Assembly (NCBI GenBank): GCA_003963075.1
Contig: RXJV01000068.1
Coordinates: 1-35,841, forward strand
DNA: 35,841 nucleotides
Direction of reading: 5' to 3'
Origin: Burkholderiales bacterium
GTDB taxonomy: Bacteria; Pseudomonadota; Gammaproteobacteria; Burkholderiales; Burkholderiaceae_C
Part shown: in pieces, positions 24,021-34,716 of the stretch
How the letters are laid out: every line of letters begins with the position of its first letter
Numbering within the stretch: the first letter of the stretch is position 1
Notes under the pieces: model-generated
The model's input: the letters and a program-made list of their open reading frames with translations, nothing else
Told to the model about the DNA's origin: nothing
Database searches by the model: none
Made by a program: the position numbers and the translations under genes

Positions 24021-24668
24021 TCAGCTCGCCACCAGGCCGTTGCGGATCGCGTAGACCGTGAGCTCTGAGTTGTTGGTCAGTCCGAGTTTTTCCAGCACCC
24101 GGGCTCGGTAGACGCTGACGGTCTTGGGGCTGAGCATCAGCTCGTCGGCGATGTCCGACAGGCGCTTGCCCGAGGCGATCATCACGAGCGTCTGCAGCTC
24201 GCGGTCCGACAGCTTGTGATGGGCCTGTTCGGTGACCGGCGCCGTCAGGCTCTCGACCAGCATCTGGGCGATCTCGGGCGTCACGTATTTGCGGCCCTGG
24301 GCGACCGTGCGCACGGCATGTACCAGGCTGGCCGGGTCGCCGCCCTTGTTGACATAGCCATAGGCGCCGGCACGCAGCGCGCGGATGGCGTACTGGTCCT
24401 CGGGATACATCGAGACGATCAAGGTTCGAATCGTCGCGCCCTCGTCCTTGAGCACATGCAGCACATCCAGGCCCGAGCGGCCCGGCATGTTGATGTCCAG
24501 CACCAGCACGTCGCAGGGGTCGTCCTTGCCCAGCCTGTGCAGCAGGCCGCGCAGCTCGGTGTAGTCACCGGCCTCACCCACGACCTGGATGTCGCCGTTG
24601 TCGGCCAGGGTGTCCCGGATGCCGCGGCGGATCAAGCCGTGGTCGTCGCACAGGATGACGCGGATCAC
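24021..24668 (-). CDS. NarL/FixJ-family response regulator
   Basis: DNA-binding response regulator, 215 residues. The receiver domain (1-120) has the acidic pair D8-D9, phosphoacceptor D58 (VLVLD58INMPG), a conserved serine in IVSMYPED and lysine in VNKGG. A LuxR-type helix-turn-helix follows (about 150-212), with LSDRELQTLVMIASGKRLSD and SPKTVSVYRARVLEKLGL. Its start overlaps the stop of the kinase gene upstream by four bases (ATGA), so the two form a pair. Target genes are unknown; the ABC export operon just downstream on the same strand is one candidate. Confidence 0.94.
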   Translation of the reverse strand: MIRVILCDDHGLIRRGIRDTLADNGDIQVVGEAGDYTELRGLLHRLGKDDPCDVLVLDINMPGRSGLDVLHVLKDEGATIRTLIVSMYPEDQYAIRALRAGAYGYVNKGGDPASLVHAVRTVAQGRKYVTPEIAQMLVESLTAPVTEQAHHKLSDRELQTLVMIASGKRLSDIADELMLSPKTVSVYRARVLEKLGLTNNSELTVYAIRNGLVAS

Positions 24669-25822
24669 GCGCGTCCCCAGATGGACAGTCCGGTGTCGTC
24701 GCCGAGCAGGGTCTCGTCGTCCAGCGCGTCGATGGCATCGGCCGCCAGCGGCACGCTCAGGATCAGGCTGGTGCCGCCACCCGGCGCGGCGGACAGGTCG
24801 ACCCAGCCGCCGACGGTGGCCGCACGCTCGTGCAGGCCGCGAATGCCGAAGGAACGCTCCTTGGCCAGATCGCCCGGCGCGATGCCGCGGCCGTTGTCGC
24901 GGATCTCCAGGGTCAGCACCCCGGAACCCAGGCTCAGCTCGATGTCGACCCGGGTCGCGAGGGCATGCTTGGACACATTGGTGAGCGCCTCCTGAGCCGT
25001 CCGGTAGGCCACCAGGGGCACGCCGGGCGGCAGGGCCAGGTGCTCGTCACCGATGCGCAATCCGGCCTCGATGCCGGTGCGGCGCTCGAAGCGCGCGGTC
25101 ATCCACTGCAGCGCAGCCACCAGACCCTGCTCCAGGATGGCCGGGCGCAGGTTGTGCATGATGCGCTGGCTGGCGTCGATGGCGGAGCTGACGGTCTCCA
25201 GCGCCGCACCGACGCGCCGCCTCACCTCGGGCTCCGTGGCATGCCGGTCGATCCAGGCGAGGTCGAACTTGATCGCGGTCAGCGACCCGCCGACGTCGTC
25301 GTGGATTTCGCGCGCGATCGCCGCCCTCTCCAGCTCGACACTCGATTGCAGATGGCCGGCCAGCTGGTGCAGGCGCTGCTTGGACTTGACCAGCTCCAGA
25401 TCCGCCGCCCGCCGGGCACGCTCGTTCTCGACCGCGTTGATCGCATGCACCAGGGCAGGCGCCAGGCGGTTGAGGTTGTTTTTCAGCAGATAGTCTGACG
25501 CGCCATCCCGCATCGCGGCCACCGCGATGTCCTCACCGATCTCCCCCGAGACGAGGATGAAGGGCAGCAACAGTTGCCGCTCCTTCAGCGCGTCCAGCAC
25601 CTGCAGGCCCGAATAGCCTGGCAGGTTGAAATCGGAAATGATGGCATCCCAAGGGCGATCCAATGCGGCCAGCACCGCAGGCAGCGCATCCAGCCTCTGC
25701 ACGTCGACCGCCAGCCCGCCGCGCGCCAGCTGCGCGCAGATCAGTTGGTGGTCGAGCTCGGAGTCCTCGACATGCAGCACGCGCAGCACCCGGGGCGGCT
25801 GCTCGATACCAGAAATCGTCAT
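24665..25822 (-). CDS. Soluble sensor histidine kinase with N-terminal receiver domain
   Basis: Cytoplasmic kinase of the NarX/DegS (HisKA_3) class, 385 residues from the ATG at 25822; an ATG at 25843 would add seven residues. Domains: receiver (about 11-130) with E19-D20 and phosphoacceptor D64 (IISD64FNLPGYSG); a short coiled coil (about 132-165); HisKA_3 dimerisation helix with phosphorylated H174 (IAREIH174DDVGGSLTAIK); HATPase_c with EALTNVSKHA, IRDNGRGIAPG and SFGIRGLHERA. No membrane segment or sensory domain such as PAS or Cache is seen, so its input is probably phosphorylation of its own receiver by another kinase. It would phosphorylate the response regulator encoded directly after it. 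It is divergent from the chemotaxis operon. Confidence 0.92.
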   Translation of the reverse strand: MTISGIEQPPRVLRVLHVEDSELDHQLICAQLARGGLAVDVQRLDALPAVLAALDRPWDAIISDFNLPGYSGLQVLDALKERQLLLPFILVSGEIGEDIAVAAMRDGASDYLLKNNLNRLAPALVHAINAVENERARRAADLELVKSKQRLHQLAGHLQSSVELERAAIAREIHDDVGGSLTAIKFDLAWIDRHATEPEVRRRVGAALETVSSAIDASQRIMHNLRPAILEQGLVAALQWMTARFERRTGIEAGLRIGDEHLALPPGVPLVAYRTAQEALTNVSKHALATRVDIELSLGSGVLTLEIRDNGRGIAPGDLAKERSFGIRGLHERAATVGGWVDLSAAPGGGTSLILSVPLAADAIDALDDETLLGDDTGLSIWGRA

Positions 25823-26038
25823 GGGGCCGCAGTATGCCGCCATGCGCAGCCGGCGCCGCGCATGGCCTGTCGCGTGGCTTCACATGCAACGCGGTTCAGA
25901 GCGGTAATACGGCTCGTTCTCGCGACATGTCAGGGTCGACAGTGGCCGAAATGGGGGTGAACATGCCATGATGTGTTCGCCCTGCGCAAATCCTGTGGGC
26001 AACCGAGACCAGAAGCGGCATCCCCTCGCGGAGACACG

Positions 26039-26506
26039 ATGCAGATAGACACCTCCACCGCAGCCGACCTCGAGACAGCCGCGGCCGCCATGCCCCTGCT
26101 GGCCGCCGCGGAGCTTCAGGACCACCTTATGACGGTGACCAACGACCTGGAGCGCCTGCAGCGCCTGCTCGACGACGCAGGTGAGGCCCTGTCGACGCAT
26201 TTCTACAGCGCCTCCAACCAGGCCATGTCGCTGCTGAGCACCACCGACGGCAGCCCAACCGCCGAGGGCCTGAAGCACATCATGCAGGACATCGCGGGCG
26301 CCATCACGGCCCTGCAGTTCCAGGACATGGCCACCCAGCTGATCGCCCACACCAGCCAACGCCTGCGCAACTGCGCCGACCAACTGGCCCGGGACACCTT
26401 CGGCATGGATGACGAAGACGGCGCCGCCGTCGTTGAAATCGCACCGCTGCGCCCCAACCCGGTCACTCAGGACGAAATGGACGCGGGCTCCATCGAACTC
26501 TTCTGA
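26039..26506 (+). CDS. cheZ: Compact CheZ-like CheY-P phosphatase (predicted)
   Basis: Small soluble helical protein, 155 residues from the ATG at 26039, which follows GGAGA (26030-26034); a GTG at 25973 in the same frame lacks a good site. It contains ALQFQD96MATQ100LIAH, which aligns with the E. coli CheZ active-site helix (DFQD143LTGQ147): the catalytic D-x3-Q pair is kept. Upstream lies a long helix-rich region; downstream is an acidic, Pro-containing linker and the C-terminal peptide TQDEMDAGSIELF, which resembles the CheY-binding tail of E. coli CheZ. It is about 60 residues shorter than E. coli CheZ (214) but has all the expected parts. It lies 68 bases before cheY. The alternative is an uncharacterised chemotaxis protein sharing only the FQD motif. 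Confidence 0.72.
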   Translation: MQIDTSTAADLETAAAAMPLLAAAELQDHLMTVTNDLERLQRLLDDAGEALSTHFYSASNQAMSLLSTTDGSPTAEGLKHIMQDIAGAITALQFQDMATQLIAHTSQRLRNCADQLARDTFGMDDEDGAAVVEIAPLRPNPVTQDEMDAGSIELF

Positions 26507-26574
26507 CCCTTGACTCTTCCCCAGGCCCAAGCCAAGCCCCCCAGGCAACTCACGTTCTCTCGGAGATAACACAA

Positions 26575-26937
26575 ATGCACTCAATCCTCGCTGTCGACGA
26601 CTCGGCCTCGATGCGCCAGATGGTGGCCTTCACGCTCAAGAACGCCGGCTTCAATGTGGTCGAAGCCGTGGATGGGCAGGACGCCTGGGAGAAGTCAGGC
26701 CAACGTGATTTCGACCTGGTGTTGACCGACCAGAACATGCCTCGCATGGACGGCATCAGCCTGACCAAGAAACTGCGGGAAAACCCGAAGTTCAAGTCCA
26801 CGCCCATCCTGATCCTGACCACCGAGTCCAGCGATGCCATGAAGCAGGCCGGCCGTGCGGCCGGCGCCACGGGCTGGCTGGTCAAGCCCTTTGACCCGGC
26901 CAAGCTGATCGAGGTGATCGGCAAGGTCATCCGCTGA
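26575..26937 (+). CDS. cheY: Chemotaxis response regulator CheY
   Basis: Single-domain response regulator that, when phosphorylated by CheA, binds the FliM N-terminus and changes motor rotation. 120 residues. All catalytic residues are present: D8-D9 (Mg binding), phosphoacceptor D52 (LVLTD52QNMPRMDG), T82 (ILILT82TES) and K104 (VK104PFD). Tryptophan stands in the position before LVKPF where many CheY proteins have tyrosine or another aromatic. GGAG at 26562-26565 sets the start. cheA follows after 25 bases. Confidence 0.96.
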   Translation: MHSILAVDDSASMRQMVAFTLKNAGFNVVEAVDGQDAWEKSGQRDFDLVLTDQNMPRMDGISLTKKLRENPKFKSTPILILTTESSDAMKQAGRAAGATGWLVKPFDPAKLIEVIGKVIR

Positions 26938-26962
26938 AGACCGTCCCACCGGGAGCACAGCC

Positions 26963-29083
26963 ATGGGTGACATGACCACCGAAGGCGCCAGCATCAGCGC
27001 TGGCATCGACCTGAGCCAGTTCTACCAAGTCTTCTTCGAGGAGGCCGGCGAAAACCTCGACAACATGGAGCAGCTGCTGCTCAACGTGAACGTCGAGGCC
27101 GCGGACGACGAGGAACTGAACGCCATCTTCCGCTGCGCCCACTCGATCAAGGGCGGCGCGGCAACCTTCGGCTTCAGCGACGTCGCCGAGCTGACCCACC
27201 AGATGGAGACGCTGCTCGACAAGCTGCGCCGTCACGAGTTGCAGCCCACCGCGGCGATGGTGGACGTGCTGCTGCAGTCGGGTGACGCGCTGCGCGCGCA
27301 GCTTGGTCGCCACCAGGGCTCGGGCGCCGACCCGGTGGACACCACCGAACTGCTGTTCAACATCAAGAATTTCGTCGACGGTGGCGGCGCCCCGGCGGCT
27401 GCACCGGCGCCGGCTCCCAAGGCCGCGGCGCCCGCCCCGGCACCGGCCCCCGCGCAAGCGCGGCCCGGTGCGCGGCTGCTTGAGCTGCAGGTCGGCCCAC
27501 TGTCCGACCCGGCGGTGGCGGACAACCTGGTCGAGCTGTTCAAGGAAATTACCGACCTGGGCACGATCGAGCCGCTGGATGCCGGCCAGAGCTCGGACGG
27601 CATGCGCCGCTTCAAGGTGCTGACCAGCTCGACAGACAACGACCTGCTCGACCTGTTCACCTTCCATGTCGCCCGCGACCAGGTCAAGCTCACCACCCTG
27701 GGCCCCGGCTTCGGCTTCTACGAGGGCGCGCCCGGCGCGCCGCCGGCCGAGGCTCCGTCCGGCGATCCCGGCTACGGCTTCTTCGACGACGCGCCCGGCG
27801 TTCCTGCCCCGGCCGAAGCGGCTGCCCAGAACACCGAAGCCAGGCCGGCAGCCGCTGTTGTGCCCGCACGCCCGGCAGCGCCTGCCAAGACCGACGCCAA
27901 GCCTGCCGGCGGCGGGCTGGACCAGACCACGCTGCGCGTATCGATCGAGAAGGTCGACCAGCTGATCAACCTGGTCGGTGAGCTCGTCATCACCCAGGCC
28001 ATGCTGGCGCAGAACAGCCGCGAGCTCGACCCGGCCCTCTACCAGCAGCTGACCTCGGGCCTGGCCGACCTGGAGCGCAACACCCGCGACCTGCAAGAGT
28101 CGGTCATGTCGATCCGGATGATTCCGATGTCGACCGTGTTCAACCGCTTCCCGCGCATGCTGCGCGACCTGGCGGCCAAGCTCGGCAAGAAGGTCGAACT
28201 GGTCACACAGGGTGAAGCCACCGAGCTGGACAAGAGCCTGGTCGAAAAAATCACCGACCCGCTCACCCACCTGGTGCGCAACAGCTGCGACCACGGCATC
28301 GAGATGCCCGCCGACCGCATCGCCAAGGGCAAGCCCGAGACCGGCACCATCACGCTGGTCGCCTCCCACCAGGGCGGCAGCATCGTCATCGAGGTGCGCG
28401 ACGACGGCCGCGGCCTGAACCGCGACAAGCTGATCAAGAAGGCCCGCGAGAAGGGCATCGACGCGCCGGACACGATGACCGACGCTGAGGTCTGGAACCT
28501 GATCTTTGCCCCGGGCTTCTCCACGGCCGAGCAGGTCACCGATGTGTCGGGCCGCGGCGTCGGCATGGACGTGGTGAAGAAGAACATCACGTCACTCGGC
28601 GGCACGGTGGAGATCGACTCCGCCGAGGGCTACGGCATGAAGGTGTCGGTGCGGCTGCCGCTGACGCTGGCCATCATGGACGGCATGAGCGTGGGTGTGG
28701 GCGACGAGTGCTACATCCTGCCGCTGTCCTCGGTGGTCGAGTCCTTCCAGGTACAGGCCGACACCATCAAGACCGTCGCCGGCTCCGGCCGCGTGGTCGA
28801 GGTGCGCGACGAATACATGCCGGTGATCGAACTCGAGAAGGTCTTCGACGTGCCGCGCTTCGACTTCGAGCATGTCAGCTCCATCATGGTCGTCGTCGAG
28901 GCCGAAGGTGGCCGTGTGGCGCTGCTGGTGGACGAACTGCTCGGCCAGCAGCAGGTCGTCGTGAAGAACCTGGAAGCCAACTACCGCAAGGTCAACGATG
29001 TGTCCGGCGCCACCATCATGGGCGACGGCCGTGTGGCCCTGATCTTGGACGTCGGCAGCCTGGTGCGCCGGTCTCGCCACTGA
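26963..29083 (+). CDS. cheA: Chemotaxis histidine kinase CheA
   Basis: Central kinase of chemotaxis; phosphorylates CheY (and CheB) under control of receptors and CheW. 706 residues. Domains: P1 Hpt with phosphorylated H60 (FRCAH60SIKGGAATFGF); Ala/Pro-rich linker; a P2-like domain (about 170-255); a second Ala/Pro linker; P3 dimerisation (TLRVSIEKVDQLINLVGELV); P4 kinase with LVRNSCDHGIEMP (N box), VRDDGRGLNRDKL and GRGVGMDVVKKNI; P5 CheW-like domain to the end. Slightly longer than E. coli CheA (654) because of the linkers. Followed by cheW after 27 bases. Confidence 0.97.
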   Translation: MGDMTTEGASISAGIDLSQFYQVFFEEAGENLDNMEQLLLNVNVEAADDEELNAIFRCAHSIKGGAATFGFSDVAELTHQMETLLDKLRRHELQPTAAMVDVLLQSGDALRAQLGRHQGSGADPVDTTELLFNIKNFVDGGGAPAAAPAPAPKAAAPAPAPAPAQARPGARLLELQVGPLSDPAVADNLVELFKEITDLGTIEPLDAGQSSDGMRRFKVLTSSTDNDLLDLFTFHVARDQVKLTTLGPGFGFYEGAPGAPPAEAPSGDPGYGFFDDAPGVPAPAEAAAQNTEARPAAAVVPARPAAPAKTDAKPAGGGLDQTTLRVSIEKVDQLINLVGELVITQAMLAQNSRELDPALYQQLTSGLADLERNTRDLQESVMSIRMIPMSTVFNRFPRMLRDLAAKLGKKVELVTQGEATELDKSLVEKITDPLTHLVRNSCDHGIEMPADRIAKGKPETGTITLVASHQGGSIVIEVRDDGRGLNRDKLIKKAREKGIDAPDTMTDAEVWNLIFAPGFSTAEQVTDVSGRGVGMDVVKKNITSLGGTVEIDSAEGYGMKVSVRLPLTLAIMDGMSVGVGDECYILPLSSVVESFQVQADTIKTVAGSGRVVEVRDEYMPVIELEKVFDVPRFDFEHVSSIMVVVEAEGGRVALLVDELLGQQQVVVKNLEANYRKVNDVSGATIMGDGRVALILDVGSLVRRSRH

Positions 29084-29110
29084 ACCCAACACCCACAAAG
29101 AGAGGTCTGC

Positions 29111-29638
29111 ATGGAAGCCAGCAACGTCCCCGCCCTGCGCCAGCAAGGTGCCGTCGCCACCACCAAGGCCCATGGCCCGGCCAGCGGCGAATACCTGACC
29201 TTCCGCCTCGGCTCCGAGGAGTACGGCATCGACATCCTGAAGGTCCAGGAGATCCGCTCCTACGAGGCGCCGACGCGCATCGCCAACGCGCCGGACTTCA
29301 TCAAGGGCGTCGTCAACCTGCGCGGCGTCATTGTCCCCATCGTCGACCTGCGCCTGAAGCTGAACTGCCCGAGCGCCGAATACAACAGCTTCACGGTCGT
29401 GATCGTGCTGAACGTGAAGAACCGCGTTGTCGGTGCCGTGGTCGACTCGGTGTCGGACGTGCTGGAACTGAGCCGCGACGCGATCAAGCCGGCGCCCGAA
29501 CTCAGCTCCGCGTCGGTCGACACCAGCTTTATCACCGGCATCGGCTCCGTTGGCGAGCGCATGCTGATCCTGATGGACATCGAGGGGCTGATGAGCAGCG
29601 CCGAAATGGGCTTGATGGACGCCGCCGTCGCCGCCTGA
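29111..29638 (+). CDS. cheW: Chemotaxis coupling protein CheW
   Basis: Adaptor linking chemoreceptors to CheA. 175 residues, close to the usual 165. After a variable N-terminus of about 27 residues comes the CheW double beta-barrel: [56 protein letters not shown] and the late [13 protein letters not shown]. The ATG at 29111 follows an AGAGAGG purine stretch. Next gene is the chemoreceptor, 88 bases downstream, with a small hairpin (CCTGT/ACAGG, 29699-29712) just before its start. Confidence 0.96.
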   Translation: MEASNVPALRQQGAVATTKAHGPASGEYLTFRLGSEEYGIDILKVQEIRSYEAPTRIANAPDFIKGVVNLRGVIVPIVDLRLKLNCPSAEYNSFTVVIVLNVKNRVVGAVVDSVSDVLELSRDAIKPAPELSSASVDTSFITGIGSVGERMLILMDIEGLMSSAEMGLMDAAVAA

Positions 29639-29726
29639 GTCCCGGTTCACTTGATTCTCTCGGCGCGTGACCTCGCGGTGAGGCGGGCCGAGCGGAGCCC
29701 TGTCCGAACAGGCCCTGGAGAACAGC

Positions 29727-31922
29727 ATGAGTCAACCTAGTCACTCCATTGCCCGCCAGGTCTCGATGACCGGCGCCATCGCGGTCGCCGCCGTGCTGCT
29801 CGGTGTCAGCCTCATCGTCGGCGCCTTGCTCAAACGCTCGGCCAACGACCAGGTGCAGACCTGGGTCGGCGACAAGGCCGCGTCTCTGGTCGACACCATG
29901 CACGCGATGGACGATGTCGCGGCCAAGCAGGTGCAGCGCAGCTTCGGCTCGTTCCGGCAGGAATTCGGGCCCAGTTTCACGCTGGACGAAACTACCGGCG
30001 ACCTGCGGGATTGGGGCCCCAAGCTCAATGGCAACTTCACCCAGGTCGACAAATTCGCCGCCATCACCGGTGGCACCGCCACCGCCTTCGCGCTGAAGGG
30101 CGACGACTTCGAGCGCATCACCACCTCGGTGAAGAACGAGAAGGGTGAGCGGGCCCTGGGCAGCATGCTGGGCAAGACCCATCCGGGCCACGCTTCGCTG
30201 ATGGCCGGCAAGCCCTTCACCGGCCGCGTGCTGCTGTTCGGCCGCCCCTACATCGCGCATTACGAGCCGATCAAGAGCGACGCCGGCAAGGTCATCGGCG
30301 TCCTCGCCGTGGCGTTCGACCTGGACGTGTTCGAGCAGGCTCTGGACCGCATGGCTGCCAGCGCGAAGTTCTTCGAGCATGGGGGCACCTTCATCGTCGT
30401 GATGCCCAAGGATGCTGCCAACGCCCAGTTCGCCGCCCACCCCACGGCCAAGGGCAAATTGGTGTCCAGCGTTGCACCCGGCTTTGAGAAGCTGCTCGCC
30501 GAGCAGACCGCCAATGCAGTTGTGCTGGACGATATTCCGGACGTGCTCGGCAATGGCCAAACCGACAATTTCGCCGTCGCGCGCCGGAGCGAGAAGACCG
30601 GCTACTGGGTTGTCGCCCAGGTCTCCCGCCACGAGGCCCAGGCCACCGGCCGCGCGACGCTGTGGTTCTTCTGGGGCGCCCTGGCACTGACGACGGTCGG
30701 GCTCGGATTCGGCCTGCTGTGGATGATGCGTCAGTGGGTTGCGCGGCCATTGGCATCGCTGCAGCGTGCCGTGGGTGCGATCGCCGACGGTGATCTGACC
30801 CAGTCGGTCAGCAGCAGCCGTAACGACGAGATCGGCTCGCTGATCCAGGACGCCGAGGGCATGCGCCAGCGCCTGGCCGCAACCATCGGCACGGTGCGCA
30901 ATTCGGTCGACAGCATCGGCACCGCCAGCACCGAGATCGCCACCGGCAACCTCGACCTCAGCCAGCGCACCGAGCAGACCGCCAGCAGTCTCCAGAACGC
31001 TGCATCGTCGATGAGCGAGCTGACCGGCACCGTGCGCCAGACCGCCGACTCGGCACGCACCGCCAACCAACTGGTGCAGTCCGCCGTCTCGGCGGCCACG
31101 CGCGGCGGCGAGGTGGTCGGCCAGGTCGTCACGACGATGGACGAGATCAATGCCGCGAGCAAAAAAATCGCCGACATCATCGGCACCATCGACGGCATCG
31201 CCTTCCAGACGAACATCCTGGCCTTGAATGCAGCGGTCGAGGCCGCGCGTGCTGGCGAACAGGGCCGCGGCTTCGCGGTCGTCGCTGGCGAAGTGCGCTC
31301 CCTGGCCGGGCGCAGCGCCGAGGCCGCCAAGGAGATCAAGGCCCTGATCGGCAACAGCGTCGAGCGCGTCGAGAACGGCGCACGCCTGGTGCAGACCGCG
31401 GGCACGACCATGGGCGAAATCGTCTCCAGCGTGCAGCGGGTGCAGGACATCATCGGCGAGATCAGCTCGGCGGCGACCGAGCAGAGCGACGGCATTGCCA
31501 CGGTCAACAACTCGGTCGTGCAACTGGACCGGATGACGCAGCAGAACGCTGCACTGGTCGAGGAATCGGCCGCGGCGGCCGAGAGCCTGAAGGACCAGGC
31601 GCAGCGGCTGGTCGAGGCCGTCGCGGTGTTCCGGGTCTCGGCCCAGGACACTGCGCGGGCAGCGGTCGACTCGCGGCCTGCCTCGGCACCTGCCGCTTCC
31701 AAGCCAGCGGCTGCGCCGGTCGCCCGGTCCGCGCCCGCGACCAGGGCCGCCCCTGCGCCCAAGCCGGCACCGAAACCAGCCGTGGCCGCGGCCAAGGCGC
31801 CCGCCACGGCGCCCGCGCGGCCCAGCGCACGCCGCGCAGAACCGGTGATCGCGGCACCGGCCCCGACTCCCCGAACGGCGCCGCCGCCCGCAAGCCCCGA
31901 AGGCGACTGGGAGACCTTCTGA
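29727..31922 (+). CDS. Methyl-accepting chemotaxis protein with Cache-like sensor and DWETF tail
   Basis: Transmembrane chemoreceptor, 731 residues. Order: first transmembrane helix (about 14-36); a periplasmic Cache-type domain of about 270 residues (Cache3/Cache2-like: [20 protein letters not shown]); second transmembrane helix (about 310-335); HAMP (about 335-385); the cytoplasmic signalling hairpin with the conserved tip [20 protein letters not shown] and [20 protein letters not shown]; then a long Ala/Pro/Lys-rich flexible stretch (about 645-720); and the C-terminal pentapeptide DWETF. That peptide corresponds to NWETF of E. coli Tar and Tsr, which tethers the methyltransferase CheR and the esterase CheB. 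The start is set by CTGGAG before the ATG. The ligand is unknown. Last gene of the operon. Confidence 0.95.
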   Translation: MSQPSHSIARQVSMTGAIAVAAVLLGVSLIVGALLKRSANDQVQTWVGDKAASLVDTMHAMDDVAAKQVQRSFGSFRQEFGPSFTLDETTGDLRDWGPKLNGNFTQVDKFAAITGGTATAFALKGDDFERITTSVKNEKGERALGSMLGKTHPGHASLMAGKPFTGRVLLFGRPYIAHYEPIKSDAGKVIGVLAVAFDLDVFEQALDRMAASAKFFEHGGTFIVVMPKDAANAQFAAHPTAKGKLVSSVAPGFEKLLAEQTANAVVLDDIPDVLGNGQTDNFAVARRSEKTGYWVVAQVSRHEAQATGRATLWFFWGALALTTVGLGFGLLWMMRQWVARPLASLQRAVGAIADGDLTQSVSSSRNDEIGSLIQDAEGMRQRLAATIGTVRNSVDSIGTASTEIATGNLDLSQRTEQTASSLQNAASSMSELTGTVRQTADSARTANQLVQSAVSAATRGGEVVGQVVTTMDEINAASKKIADIIGTIDGIAFQTNILALNAAVEAARAGEQGRGFAVVAGEVRSLAGRSAEAAKEIKALIGNSVERVENGARLVQTAGTTMGEIVSSVQRVQDIIGEISSAATEQSDGIATVNNSVVQLDRMTQQNAALVEESAAAAESLKDQAQRLVEAVAVFRVSAQDTARAAVDSRPASAPAASKPAAAPVARSAPATRAAPAPKPAPKPAVAAAKAPATAPARPSARRAEPVIAAPAPTPRTAPPPASPEGDWETF

Positions 31923-31925
31923 AGC

Positions 31926-31953
31926 AACAAGGCCCGCAGCTGCGGGCCTTGTT
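31926..31953. terminator. Bidirectional palindromic terminator between receptor gene and alaS
   Basis: A perfect 28-base palindrome: AACAAGGCCCGCAG (31926-31939) and its exact complement CTGCGGGCCTTGTT (31940-31953). It begins four bases after the receptor stop and lies 23 bases before the alaS stop on the other strand, so it serves both convergent genes. The T-tract is short (TTGTT). Confidence 0.8.
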
Positions 31954-31975
31954 CATGATGCGCCGCTGACGACGC

Positions 31976-34600
<2,625 letters not shown>

Positions 34601-34651
34601 TCCGGGGGCTTCCTGAGAGATTGACGACAAGGTCAGTGACAAAGAGGGGCG

Positions 34652-34657
34652 ATTGTA
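34652..34657 (-). promoter_or_regulatory. Candidate -10 element for alaS
   Basis: On the minus strand TACAAT (34657-34652) is a 5/6 match to the sigma-70 -10 consensus, 51 bases before the alaS start, in the divergent alaS/gabD gap. No convincing -35 hexamer is seen at 16-18 bases. Confidence 0.4.
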
Positions 34658-34716
34658 GGGAGGGGGCTTGCGCCGTCCCGGGTAGAGTCGCCATCCATTC
34701 GATTGGAGACGCCCAA

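Noticed and set aside
24005-24030. Hairpin CCGCC-GAAT-GGCGG at the end of the response regulator gene as a terminator
   Set aside because: The stem is only five pairs and no T-tract follows on either strand.
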